Origin: Nitrospirota bacterium
GTDB taxonomy: Bacteria > Patescibacteriota > Gracilibacteria > UBA1369 > LOWO2-01-FULL-3
Assembly: GCA_011682355.1 (NCBI GenBank)
Contig: JAACEU010000024.1
Span: 1 to 6,813 of the forward strand
Direction of reading: 5' to 3'
Length of the DNA: 6,813 nt
The first letter of the stretch is position 1; each line of letters opens with the position of its first letter. The notes beneath the pieces are model-generated. The model ran no database searches and had not been told where the DNA came from. It worked only from the letters and a program-made list of their open reading frames with translations. Position numbers and translations under genes: made by a program. Shown in pieces: positions 1 to 6,069 of this stretch.

Positions 1-528
1 TTTACCTTTTTTCTCCTCCTTTTTGACTTCTTGTTTTTCTTTAGAGAGTTCGCGCTTTTCTTTTGGGTTGACCTTTCTGTGACTTTTTACATTATAAAGG
101 ATATAAGTTATCAAGATAAGGATCGCCAAGATTCCCTCAGTAAAGGTGAAATTGCCATCCATTACGGTTAGAAATAGAAAAATTGAACTACCGAGTAGTA
201 TTGGCAGATCGATATTTATAATGTCTTTGTCTACGAACAGGTGTTTTCCCACGATCGCAGTTATTGCCAATACCAGAAGGATGTTTGCCATGTTTGAACC
301 TGCGACGTTTCCTATTACGATTTCTGAATGTCCATTCAATACGGCGGTTATAGAGGAAGCTAGCTCTGGAAGTGAAGTTCCGAGTGCGATTATTGTTACT
401 CCTATGATAAATGGAGGAATTCGGAAATGTAATCCGATTTTTTCTGCGTTATCGGTGAAAATGTCTGCGGATTTGATTAATACAGCGAGGGCTATTACAA
501 ACAGTGCTGACCATTGTAGGATTTCCAT
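1..528 (-). CDS. Na+/Ca2+ antiporter-type membrane protein, N-terminal half (partial)
   Basis: This is the first 176 codons of a cation/Ca2+ exchanger (CaCA) family protein; the 3' part lies beyond the left edge. Family members exchange Ca2+ for Na+ across the cytoplasmic membrane using two inverted alpha repeats. The first repeat is clear: GTSLPEL at residues 50-56, with the acidic ion ligand E55, followed by GNVAGSN at 73-79. Hydrophobic segments lie at about 3-25, 38-65, 70-94, 104-126 and 129-147. From residue 148 the chain becomes a very charged Lys/Glu stretch that runs to the window edge, as expected for the cytoplasmic loop between repeats but long and basic. The start is the only ATG in frame after an upstream stop, and it has no Shine-Dalgarno. 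A separate promoter lies just upstream. The family call is firm; ion specificity is inferred. Confidence 0.88.
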   Translation of the reverse strand, partial: MEILQWSALFVIALAVLIKSADIFTDNAEKIGLHFRIPPFIIGVTIIALGTSLPELASSITAVLNGHSEIVIGNVAGSNMANILLVLAITAIVGKHLFVDKDIINIDLPILLGSSIFLFLTVMDGNFTFTEGILAILILITYILYNVKSHRKVNPKEKRELSKEKQEVKKEEKKGK

Positions 529-546
529 AGGTGAAAAATGAGTTTT

Positions 547-563
547 ACCTTTGTATTATAGCA
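547..563 (-). promoter_or_regulatory. Extended -10 promoter for the antiporter gene
   Basis: Reading the minus strand, TGC at 563-561 runs straight into a perfect TATAAT at 560-555, the TGnTATAAT form of an extended -10 promoter. No convincing -35 hexamer is found 16-18 nt upstream, which extended -10 promoters can tolerate. Transcription would start near 549-548, leaving a leader of about 20 nt without a Shine-Dalgarno. The element lies within 30 nt of the rpsJ stop codon, so the antiporter can be expressed apart from rpsJ. Confidence 0.55.
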
Positions 564-580
564 AAAGTCGGATTTTCTGG

Positions 581-898
581 CTACTGTAGCATCTTGATCT
601 CGATCTCAACTCCTGCCGGGAGTGATAGATTTGAGAGTGATTCGATTGTTTTGGTGGTTGTTTCTGTGATGTCTATGAGTCTTTGGTGTGTTCTCATTTC
701 AAATTGTTCACGAGCAGTTTTGTGAACGAATGTTGATTTGTTTACAGTGAATTTTTCGATTTTTGTGGGGAGGGGGATTGGTCCTGAGACTATTGCTCCG
801 GTTCTTTCCGCTGTGTCAATGATGAGTTTTGAAGTTTCGTCGATTACTTTGTGGTCGAATGAACGGATTTTGATTCGGATTTTTTGTGAAGTTGCCAT
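581..898 (-). CDS. rpsJ: Ribosomal protein S10 (NusE)
   Basis: Complete 105-residue S10, the usual length. S10 sits in the head of the 30S subunit and, as NusE, joins NusB in transcription antitermination. The family signature is plain: SGPIPLPTKIEKFTV at residues 38-52, then the ribosome-inserted loop with HKTAREQFEMRTHQRLIDI at 59-77, and the C-terminal strand LPAGVEIEIKM at 93-103. The stop is TAG. The ATG at 898 agrees with the family N-terminus (IRIKIRSFDH); no Shine-Dalgarno precedes it, only an A-rich stretch and a GC hairpin 15 nt away. In most bacteria rpsJ opens the S10 operon and rplC follows; here the next gene is an antiporter. It has its own strong promoter about 160 nt upstream. 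Confidence 0.97.
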   Translation of the reverse strand: MATSQKIRIKIRSFDHKVIDETSKLIIDTAERTGAIVSGPIPLPTKIEKFTVNKSTFVHKTAREQFEMRTHQRLIDITETTTKTIESLSNLSLPAGVEIEIKMLQ

Positions 899-913
899 AG
901 TGGTTTTGATTAG

Positions 914-929
914 CCCCGCCTTGGCGGGG
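914..929. repeat. GC-rich palindrome, copy 1 (rpsJ leader)
   Basis: CCCCGCC-TT-GGCGGGG, a perfect inverted repeat that would fold as a 6-bp stem with a CTTG or CAAG tetraloop. It belongs with the similar elements at 1008-1025, 2802-2823 and 2842-2862, all sharing a CCCGCC...GGCGGG type core. It is not followed by a T run on either strand, so it does not look like an intrinsic terminator. Confidence 0.6.
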
Positions 930-1000
930 TGTTGATTAAATTAACGGGCCGGGATGGCTCGGTCATTTGTTTATGACTTTGATGGAAATTCCGTCTGAGC

Positions 1001-1025
1001 TGTCCCTGTCCCACCTCGGCGGGAC
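1001..1025. repeat. GC-rich palindrome, copy 2 (rpsJ leader)
   Basis: GTCCC (1008-1012) pairs with GGGAC (1021-1025), with one mismatch and two further C-G pairs inside, giving an imperfect version of the CCCGCC...GGCGGG palindrome. A direct duplication TGTCCC-TGTCCC (1001-1012) precedes it; a single TGTCCC also precedes the copy at 2842-2862, which supports a common origin. Confidence 0.5.
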
Positions 1026-1065
1026 GAGTGATTCCTTAAAAGCAAGAAATCAATTTTGTAAGGGA

Positions 1066-1094
1066 TTTATATAGGAATGGGGGACTTAAGTCAA
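1066..1094 (-). promoter_or_regulatory. Strong promoter for rpsJ
   Basis: On the minus strand TTGACT (1094-1089, five of six matches to TTGACA) is followed after exactly 17 nt by TATAAA (1071-1066, five of six to TATAAT). The expected start is an A near 1059. The -35 overlaps a perfect 10-bp palindrome, GACTTAAGTC, at 1083-1092, which could serve as a protein-binding site. The promoter lies right behind the stop of the 125-residue gene and reads only towards rpsJ. Confidence 0.72.
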
Positions 1095-1100
1095 ATTATT

Positions 1101-1478
1101 TTAGATTTGTGCGAGTTTTCTAACTACTCGGAGTAAATCTCCTACAGTTTTGAGATGGTCACATTTCACTATCTGTTGAACTAATAAATGTGCACGTCCG
1201 AGTCTTACAAACCTGATATCTGTGATCATTGATCGCGCATATTCCTGGCTGATTGAAGGAGGGATTTTTATTTCACCTTCCGGGATTCTGATTCCCGCTT
1301 CTTCTTCGAGTCTGGCTACAGTGTCTATTAGATCTCCTAATTGTTGGATGTCTTTAAATTCCGGATTCATATGCCAAATTTGATGTACGTCTTTGATTTG
1401 CATTTCATCAAGGGTTTTGAGAATTTCTACTGGATCTGTTAGTGATTCCGGTTCTCCGGAGGGTTTTCCGAGTGACAT
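1101..1478 (-). CDS. Unrecognised 125-residue protein, faintly acyl-carrier-protein-like
   Basis: I do not recognise this gene. It begins 17 nt after the tuf stop and so is almost certainly co-transcribed with tuf. The product is soluble, with no signal peptide or membrane segment. Two stretches recall acyl carrier proteins: residues 41-68 (F41, L47, IDTV at 51-54, LEEEAGIRIPEGE at 57-69) look like ACP helix II and the following loop, and HLKTVGDLLRVVRKL at 108-122 looks like the last ACP helix (TTVGDVVDYI in typical ACPs). The phosphopantetheine-bearing Ser of the DSL motif is absent, and about 35 residues separate the two parts, more than in a normal ACP. It could be a degenerate carrier-like fold or a chance helical likeness. 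The start ATG at 1478 lacks a Shine-Dalgarno; the stop is TAA. That it is a real gene is well supported by its length, position and gap; its function is open. Confidence 0.8.
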   Translation of the reverse strand: MSLGKPSGEPESLTDPVEILKTLDEMQIKDVHQIWHMNPEFKDIQQLGDLIDTVARLEEEAGIRIPEGEIKIPPSISQEYARSMITDIRFVRLGRAHLLVQQIVKCDHLKTVGDLLRVVRKLAQI

Positions 1479-1495
1479 AATTTTTTCTAAGGCTA

Positions 1496-2689
1496 TTATT
1501 CCATGATCTTTGCTACAACTCCGGCACCTACTGTTCGTCCTCCTTCACGGATAGCGAATCGAGTACCTTCGTCCAGAGCGATTGGTGCTCCAAGAGTGAC
1601 AATCATGTTTACTTTGTCGCCCGGCATTACCATTTCTACGTCTGCCGGAAGTTCTACTGCACCTGTAACGTCAGTTGTTCTGATGTAGAACTGAGGTTTG
1701 TATCCTTTGAAGAATGGAGTGTGTCGTCCTCCTTCGTCTTTAGTAAGGATGTAAACTTCAGCTTCGAATTTTGTGTGAGGAGTGATTGTCCCAGGTTTAG
1801 CAAGAACTTGTCCTCTTTCAATTTCTTCTCTTTCAATGCCTCTTAATAGGACACCTACGTTATCACCGGCTTGGCCTTGGTCTAGTAATTTTCTAAACAT
1901 TTCTACTCCGGTTACCACCACTTTTCTTGTTGGTTTGATTCCTACGATTTCGATTTCTTCGTTAACTTTTACGATACCTTGGTCAACTCTTCCTGTTGCA
2001 ACTGTTCCACGTCCTTTGATTGAGAATACGTCTTCAACCGGCATTAGGAATGGTTTGTCCAGTTCACGAACCGGTTCAGGGATGTATGAATCCAATGTTT
2101 CCAACAGCTCAACGATTGGTTTTATTGCTTCTTCGTCATCCGGGTTTTCGAGTGCTTTAAGAGCAGAACCTTTGATAATTGGTGTGTCGTCTCCCGGGAA
2201 TTCATATTTGTTTAGAAGTTCACGTACTTCCATTTCAGATAGTTCAGCGATCTCAGGATCAGCCATGTCCATCTTATTTAGGAAAACAATAATTTTTGGT
2301 ACACCAACCTGTCTAGCCAGAAGGATGTGTTCTCGAGTTTGTGGCATTGGTCCGTCTGCGGCTGATACTACCAGGATTGCTCCGTCCATTTGAGCGGCAC
2401 CAGTAATCATGTTCTTTACGTAATCCGCATGTCCCGGACAATCTACGTGAGCGTAATGTCTTTTGTCTGTTTCGTACTCTTGGTGAGATGTTGCGATTGT
2501 GATTCCTCTTTCTTTTTCTTCCGGCGCGTTGTCGATTTGGTCAAATGCGACTGCTTTGTTTGTTCCACCGAATTTCTTTGCGGCAACGTTTGTAATTGCG
2601 GCGGTAAGAGTGGTTTTACCATGGTCTACGTGACCAATTGTCCCAACATTTACGTGGGGTTTACTTCTGTCAAATTTTTCATCAGCCAT
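1496..2689 (-). CDS. tuf: Elongation factor Tu
   Basis: Complete 397-residue EF-Tu, the GTPase that carries aminoacyl-tRNA to the ribosomal A site. All G motifs are intact: GHVDHGKT at 19-26 (P loop), RGITI at 61-65 (switch I), DCPGH at 83-87 with the catalytic His87, NKMD at 138-141 and GSAL at 174-177. The G domain runs to about residue 205; domain II (from about 212) and domain III follow, the latter with [14 protein letters not shown] and the conserved C-terminal [14 protein letters not shown]. The start ATG at 2689 is fixed by the family N-terminus and is preceded by an AT-rich tract with eight A's and no Shine-Dalgarno. A 212-nt gap with hairpins separates it from fusA, while the next gene is 17 nt away. 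The stop is TAA. No oddities in the protein. Confidence 0.99.
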   Translation of the reverse strand: MADEKFDRSKPHVNVGTIGHVDHGKTTLTAAITNVAAKKFGGTNKAVAFDQIDNAPEEKERGITIATSHQEYETDKRHYAHVDCPGHADYVKNMITGAAQMDGAILVVSAADGPMPQTREHILLARQVGVPKIIVFLNKMDMADPEIAELSEMEVRELLNKYEFPGDDTPIIKGSALKALENPDDEEAIKPIVELLETLDSYIPEPVRELDKPFLMPVEDVFSIKGRGTVATGRVDQGIVKVNEEIEIVGIKPTRKVVVTGVEMFRKLLDQGQAGDNVGVLLRGIEREEIERGQVLAKPGTITPHTKFEAEVYILTKDEGGRHTPFFKGYKPQFYIRTTDVTGAVELPADVEMVMPGDKVNMIVTLGAPIALDEGTRFAIREGGRTVGAGVVAKIME

Positions 2690-2719
2690 ATTTTTTTTGT
2701 TTAAATATTAATATATTAG

Positions 2720-2737
2720 GTGCTGTAAACACAGCGC
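2720..2737 (-). promoter_or_regulatory. Hairpin in the tuf leader
   Basis: On the minus strand GCGCTGT (2737-2731) pairs with ACAGCAC (2726-2720) around a GTTT loop, seven base pairs counting one G-T. It lies about 30 nt before the tuf ATG and is followed by AT-rich sequence, not a T run. It may protect the 5' end of the tuf mRNA or tune translation; this is a guess from position. Confidence 0.35.
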
Positions 2738-2744
2738 GGGAATA

Positions 2745-2773
2745 TTATCTGAATTTTTTGTTGTAGGCAAGAT
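2745..2773 (-). promoter_or_regulatory. Weak candidate promoter for tuf
   Basis: On the minus strand TTGCCT (about 2770-2765, four of six to TTGACA) is followed by GATAAT after 15 nt (five of six) or TAATAT after 17 nt (four of six). The fit is much poorer than the fusA and rpsJ promoters in this window. A start here would place the 7-bp hairpin at 2720-2737 in the leader. Confidence 0.3.
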
Positions 2774-2793
2774 GATTTTGTATTCGTCTTTTT

Positions 2794-2823
2794 GGGATAA
2801 TGTATCCCGCCTTCGCGGGATGC
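2794..2823. repeat. Overlapping inverted repeats that can form alternative hairpins (copy 3)
   Basis: Two hairpins share one arm. In one, GTATCCCGC (2802-2810) pairs with GCGGGATGC (2815-2823) around CTTC: nine pairs including one G-T. In the other, GGGATA (2794-2799) pairs perfectly with TATCCC (2803-2808) around ATG. Both cannot form at once. The inner TCCCGC...GCGGGA core places it in the same palindrome family as the copies at 914, 1008 and 2842. Confidence 0.55.
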
Positions 2824-2841
2824 TACGCTCGCCTGTCCCGA

Positions 2842-2862
2842 CCCTGCCTTGCCAAGGCGGGG
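2842..2862. repeat. GC-rich palindrome, copy 4 (downstream of fusA)
   Basis: CCCTGCCTT (2842-2850) pairs with AAGGCGGGG (2854-2862) around a GCC loop, nine pairs with one T-G. TGTCCC at 2834-2839 precedes it, as at 1001-1012. On the fusA mRNA strand it is followed by TCGGGACAGG, so it is not a classical U-tract terminator, though it could shield the 3' end of the fusA message. Confidence 0.55.
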
Positions 2863-2901
2863 GGAACTGACTCTTCGAGCCTTAGCTCGCGGGGTCGTTC
2901 G

Positions 2902-5001
2902 CTATGCTTCCGACCTGCCTGACTTTTTTGCAATAATTTCTTCTGCTACATTATTTGGAACTTTACTATAATGTCCGAACTCCATTGTGTAGTTTCCACG
3001 TCCTTGAGTCATTGATCTCAAGTCGGTTGCATAACCGAACATTTCAGCCAGAGGAATCTCTGATTTGATGAATTTGATTAATCCTCTGTCGCCGGATTCT
3101 AAAATTTGACCACGCCGAGAGTTCACATCTCCCATTACGTCGCCAAAATAGTCTTCCGGAACGGTTACTTCTACGCTCATTACCGGTTCGAGAAGCACAG
3201 GGTTACCTTGTTTTACAGCGTTTTGGAAACAGATTGAACCTGCGATCTTGAATGCCATTTCTGATGAATCAACATCGTGGAATGATCCATCGTAAAGCTC
3301 AGCTTTGACATCTACTACAGGATAACCGGCGATGATTCCTTTTGTCATGGCTTCCTTGATACCTTTATCTACAGCCGGAATGTATTCCTTTGGGATTTTT
3401 CCTCCAACGATTGAGCTTTTGAATTCATAGTCTTCTCCAGGTTCTTGTGGGGTAACGCGTAGGTATACATTGGCGAATTGACCACGACCACCTGTTTGTT
3501 TTACGTATTTTTCTTGCATTTCAATTTCTTTTGTAATGGTTTCTCTGTATGCCACTTGTGGCGCACCGACATTTGCTTCAACTTTGAATTCTCTTTTCAT
3601 TCTGTCAACGAGAACGTCCAGATGAAGTTCTCCCATACCTGCGATGATTGTCTGACCTGTTTCTTCGTCTGATTTAACTGTAAATGTTGGATCTTCTTGT
3701 GCCAGTCTTTGTAGAGCGAGACCCATTTTTTCTTGATCTGCTTTTGTTTTTGGTTCTACCGCAATTCGGATAACCGGTTCCGGGAATTCAATTGATTCCA
3801 GCAGTATTGGGTTATTTACATCGCAGAGAGTGTTACCGGTTGTTGTCTTTTTTAGTCCAACCAGGGCGGCAATGTCTCCGGCTTTTACTTCTTTGATTTC
3901 CTCTCGAGTGTTTGCGTGCATTTGGAGAATACGTCCAACTCTTTCTTTGTCTCCCGTAGCTGTGTTCAGTATGTAGCTTCCGGATTCAAGTTTTCCTGAG
4001 TAAACGCGGAAGAAGCAAAGGTTTCCGACGAATGGATCGGTTGCAATTTTGAATGCCAGTGCCGAAAATGGTTCGCTTTCATCGGCTTTTCTTATTATTT
4101 CTTCTCCGGTTTTTGGATCTGTTCCTTTGATATCTGCAATGTCCATTGGAGATGGAAGAAACCAACAAACGGCGTCCAGAAGCGGTTGTAATCCAATGTT
4201 TTGTAGGGCTGTGCCGCACATTACAGGATAAATAGATCCTGTAATTGTTGCGTTTCTGATTCCCGCTTTTAGTTCGTTGATTGAAATTTCTGCGTCTTCG
4301 AGGAATTTTTCCATTAAGGCATCGTCATTTTCTGCAACTTTTTCAACCATTGTTGCTCTGTACTCTTCGACTTTTTCTTTCATATCTTCGGGGATGTCTA
4401 TTTCGACGGTTTTTTCTCCCATGTCCCCTTCAAACGCGTATGCTTTTCTTTCAATGAGGTCTATTACTCCTTTTAGATCTTTTTCTGCTCCTATTGGAAG
4501 CTGAATTGCAACTGCGTCCGGTGTAAGTCTTTCGTGAATTGATTTCAATGACATGTAGAAGTCGCCGCCCATTTTATCCATTTTGTTGATGAAAGCAATT
4601 CGGGGAACCTTGTATTTGTCCGCTTGTCTCCATACTGTTTCAGATTGTGGTTCTACACCCATCGCTCCGTCAAATACCGCGACACCTCCGTCTAGTACTC
4701 TTAATGATCTTTCCACTTCTACCGTGAAGTCAACGTGTCCCGGGGTGTCGATGATGTTGATTCTTTGTTTTACGTCTGAGTTTGATGGAGTCCAGAAGCA
4801 AGTTGTTGCGGCTGATGTGATTGTGATTCCTCTTTCTTTTTCTTGTTCCATCCAATCCATTTGTGATTCACCATCGTGGGTTTCGCCAATTTTGTGTGTT
4901 CGTCCTGTATAGTAGAGGATTCTCTCGGTTACTGTTGTTTTTCCTGCGTCAATATGGGCAATAATTCCAATATTGCGGAGATTTCTTAGGTCTTCTGACA
5001 T
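2902..5001 (-). CDS. fusA: Elongation factor G
   Basis: Complete 699-residue EF-G, the GTPase that drives tRNA-mRNA translocation and, with RRF, ribosome recycling. G domain: AHIDAGKT at 15-22, switch I ending in [12 protein letters not shown] at 56-67, DTPGH at 85-89 and NKMD at 139-142, with [10 protein letters not shown] at 261-270 as the G5 region and the usual G' insert at about 160-255. Domain II starts near 307, domain III holds [14 protein letters not shown] at 455-468, domain IV holds [12 protein letters not shown] at 503-514 and its tip [11 protein letters not shown] at 575-585, and domain V ends with [19 protein letters not shown] at 664-682. The length and all domains are normal, so this is a translational EF-G and not a tetracycline-protection type paralogue. 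The start at 5001 fits the family N-terminus; no Shine-Dalgarno. The stop is TAG. It has its own promoter at 5062-5089. Confidence 0.99.
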   Translation of the reverse strand: MSEDLRNLRNIGIIAHIDAGKTTVTERILYYTGRTHKIGETHDGESQMDWMEQEKERGITITSAATTCFWTPSNSDVKQRINIIDTPGHVDFTVEVERSLRVLDGGVAVFDGAMGVEPQSETVWRQADKYKVPRIAFINKMDKMGGDFYMSLKSIHERLTPDAVAIQLPIGAEKDLKGVIDLIERKAYAFEGDMGEKTVEIDIPEDMKEKVEEYRATMVEKVAENDDALMEKFLEDAEISINELKAGIRNATITGSIYPVMCGTALQNIGLQPLLDAVCWFLPSPMDIADIKGTDPKTGEEIIRKADESEPFSALAFKIATDPFVGNLCFFRVYSGKLESGSYILNTATGDKERVGRILQMHANTREEIKEVKAGDIAALVGLKKTTTGNTLCDVNNPILLESIEFPEPVIRIAVEPKTKADQEKMGLALQRLAQEDPTFTVKSDEETGQTIIAGMGELHLDVLVDRMKREFKVEANVGAPQVAYRETITKEIEMQEKYVKQTGGRGQFANVYLRVTPQEPGEDYEFKSSIVGGKIPKEYIPAVDKGIKEAMTKGIIAGYPVVDVKAELYDGSFHDVDSSEMAFKIAGSICFQNAVKQGNPVLLEPVMSVEVTVPEDYFGDVMGDVNSRRGQILESGDRGLIKFIKSEIPLAEMFGYATDLRSMTQGRGNYTMEFGHYSKVPNNVAEEIIAKKSGRSEA

Positions 5002-5061
5002 TTTTTGGGAGTTATAGTAGTTAAAAAAGTACGTTCTTTTATGGAAAAAACGACCTCGTGA

Positions 5062-5089
5062 ATTATAGGGAGCGGTGGGCTGAAGTCAA
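5062..5089 (-). promoter_or_regulatory. Near-consensus promoter for fusA
   Basis: On the minus strand TTGACT (5089-5084) is followed after 16 nt by a perfect TATAAT (5067-5062). The start would be near 5055, giving a leader of about 54 nt to the fusA ATG. The -35 sits only 4 nt after the rpsG stop codon, so fusA (and whatever reads through to tuf) can be transcribed at a level above rpsL-rpsG. The -35 flank and spacer are strikingly like those of the rpsJ promoter at 1066-1094. Confidence 0.72.
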
Positions 5090-5093
5090 GCTT

Positions 5094-5561
5094 TTAATAT
5101 CGCGCCAAATGTGCAAATGCTTTGTTTGCTTCCGCCATTCTGTGAGTGTCTTCTTTCTTTTTGAATGCTGTGCCTTGTTCTTTTGAGGCTTCAGTTAATT
5201 CGTTGGCGAGTTTTTGAGCCATTGTTGCTCCTTTTTTTCCTCTTGCAGCGGCAAGAATCCATCTGAAGGCCAGAGCGATTTGTCTGTGAGGCTTAACCTC
5301 TATTGGGATTTGATATACCGCGCCTCCGATTCTTTTTGCTTTTACTTCAAGTCGGGGTTTTACGTTTTCGATTGCTGATTTGAATGTTTTTTCCGGGTCA
5401 CCGGTTATTTTTTTACTAACAATCTTTAGAGTGTCATTGAAAATTTTTCGTGCAGTTGCTTTTTTCCCATCAAGCATAAGATAATTGATGAATTTCTCCT
5501 GTATGGGAGAAGATTCTGATGGAATGAATTCTACTACTTTTCTTTGTCTGATTTTTCCCAT
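5094..5561 (-). CDS. rpsG: Ribosomal protein S7
   Basis: Complete 155-residue S7, the usual length. S7 binds the 3' major domain of 16S rRNA and nucleates assembly of the 30S head; in E. coli it is also the repressor of str operon translation. Family signatures: KFINYLMLDGKK at 23-34, ENVKPRLEVKAKRIGGAVYQ at 65-84, RWILAAARGK at 100-109 and the C-terminal KEDTHRMAEANKAFAH at 136-151. The N-terminus (MGKIRQRKVVEFIPSESS) departs from the common PRRR/KREVLPDP pattern but keeps its basic character. The ATG at 5561 is the natural start, with AT-rich sequence and no Shine-Dalgarno in front. It follows rpsL by 39 nt, a gap containing the 10-bp palindrome CTTCGCGAAG at 5574-5583. The stop is TAA. Confidence 0.98.
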   Translation of the reverse strand: MGKIRQRKVVEFIPSESSPIQEKFINYLMLDGKKATARKIFNDTLKIVSKKITGDPEKTFKSAIENVKPRLEVKAKRIGGAVYQIPIEVKPHRQIALAFRWILAAARGKKGATMAQKLANELTEASKEQGTAFKKKEDTHRMAEANKAFAHLARY

Positions 5562-5600
5562 AAAATGTTTTCGCTTCGCGAAGTTAAGTTAATATTGCAT

Positions 5601-6029
5601 CTACGCTTTCGTTCCGCCGCTGGCTGATTTTTTTGAGCCATATTTGGATCGTCCTTGCTGTCTGTTTTGTACTCCTTGCGTATCCAAGCATCCTCTGACT
5701 ATGTGATATCTCACACCGGGAAGATCTTTTACTCTACCTCCACGTATTATTACAACTGAGTGTTCTTGCAGGTTATGTCCTTCTCCTCCGATATACGCGT
5801 TTACTTCCATGCCGTTTGTAAGCTTAACTCTTGCTACTTTACGTAGGGCTGAGTTTGGTTTTTTTGGTGTCATTGTTGTGACTTTTATACAAACACCGCG
5901 CTTTTGTGGGCATGAAACTTTCACATAACGATTTTTCAATGTATTGAACATTGTTTGAAGCGCAGGAGATTTGCTCTTCTTTGTGATTTTCTTCCTACCT
6001 TTTTTTACTAATTGGTTTATTGTTGGCAT
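5601..6029 (-). CDS. rpsL: Ribosomal protein S12
   Basis: Complete 142-residue S12 of the long form also seen in Bacillus, with about 14 extra residues near position 20-34 relative to E. coli. S12 lies at the 30S decoding centre and affects accuracy. The two loops where streptomycin-resistance changes arise are both wild type: [11 protein letters not shown] at 54-64, with Lys56-Lys57 matching E. coli Lys42-Lys43, and [18 protein letters not shown] further on, whose Asp is the residue methylthiolated by RimO in many bacteria. [12 protein letters not shown] and the C-terminal [10 protein letters not shown] are also typical. A short Ser/Gly/Lys tail follows. It starts 40 nt after rpoC, with no Shine-Dalgarno, and ends in TAG. 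Confidence 0.98.
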   Translation of the reverse strand: MPTINQLVKKGRKKITKKSKSPALQTMFNTLKNRYVKVSCPQKRGVCIKVTTMTPKKPNSALRKVARVKLTNGMEVNAYIGGEGHNLQEHSVVIIRGGRVKDLPGVRYHIVRGCLDTQGVQNRQQGRSKYGSKKSASGGTKA

Positions 6030-6069
6030 GGCTCGCGTAATTTATATTAAGTTTTTTATAAAAGCAAGA

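Larger units (their letters stand above)
899..1059 (-). promoter_or_regulatory. Structured 5' leader of rpsJ
   Basis: If transcription starts near 1059, rpsJ has a leader of about 161 nt. It holds three inverted repeats: GTCCC/GGGAC at 1008-1012 and 1021-1025, GTCAT/ATGAC at 962-966 and 973-977 around a 6-nt loop, and CCCCGCC/GGCGGGG at 914-920 and 923-929, ending 15 nt before the ATG. No open reading frame of note is present. A long leader is reminiscent of the E. coli S10 leader, where L4 binds, but I see no sequence match to that RNA. A regulatory role is inference; the repeats could instead be dispersed palindromes that happen to be here. Confidence 0.4.
2690..2901 (-). other. fusA-tuf intergenic region with clustered hairpins
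   Basis: No gene is seen in this 212-nt gap. From the fusA stop towards tuf it contains a small hairpin CGAGC/GCTCG (2876-2880 with 2885-2889), a 9-bp stem at 2842-2862, a 9-bp stem at 2802-2823 that overlaps an alternative stem at 2794-2808, a weak promoter candidate at 2745-2773, a 7-bp stem at 2720-2737 and finally an AT-rich tract before the tuf ATG. The half next to fusA is GC-rich, the half next to tuf AT-rich. None of the stems is followed by a T run on the minus strand, so there is no clear intrinsic terminator. The region may set the tuf level apart from fusA; that is inference. Confidence 0.6.

Noticed and set aside
146..541. A 131-codon open frame on the plus strand at the left end
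   Set aside because: The opposite strand encodes the CaCA antiporter with both alpha-repeat motifs, so this is a shadow.
899..1100. tRNA or other small RNA gene in the gap before rpsJ
   Set aside because: No T-arm GTTCGA-type motif or cloverleaf arms; the stems present are simple inverted repeats.
1782..2393. A 203-codon open frame on the plus strand opposite tuf
   Set aside because: It is antisense to the clearly coding EF-Tu, has low-complexity Ser/Thr/Ile composition typical of a reverse-frame shadow, and no gene-start signals.
2802..2862. Rho-independent terminator after fusA
   Set aside because: The stems are strong, but none is followed by a run of T's on the transcribed strand.
4277..4912. 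Plus-strand open frames of 75 and 109 codons inside fusA
   Set aside because: They are shadows of the EF-G gene; no recognisable protein features.
5015..5047. AAAAG/CTTTT stem followed by T's in the fusA leader, resembling an attenuator
   Set aside because: The stem has five pairs, four of them A-T, with mismatches inside; too weak to support a terminator.
5574..5583. Perfect palindrome CTTCGCGAAG between rpsL and rpsG as an operator
   Set aside because: One isolated 10-bp site within a co-transcribed gap and no promoter nearby; noted under rpsG only.
6030..6069. Possible promoter for rpsL in the rpoC-rpsL gap (TTGCTT and TATAAA on the minus strand)
   Set aside because: The spacer is only 15 nt, the -35 is a four-of-six match and the start would fall within about 10 nt of the ATG; in such AT-rich sequence this is easily chance.
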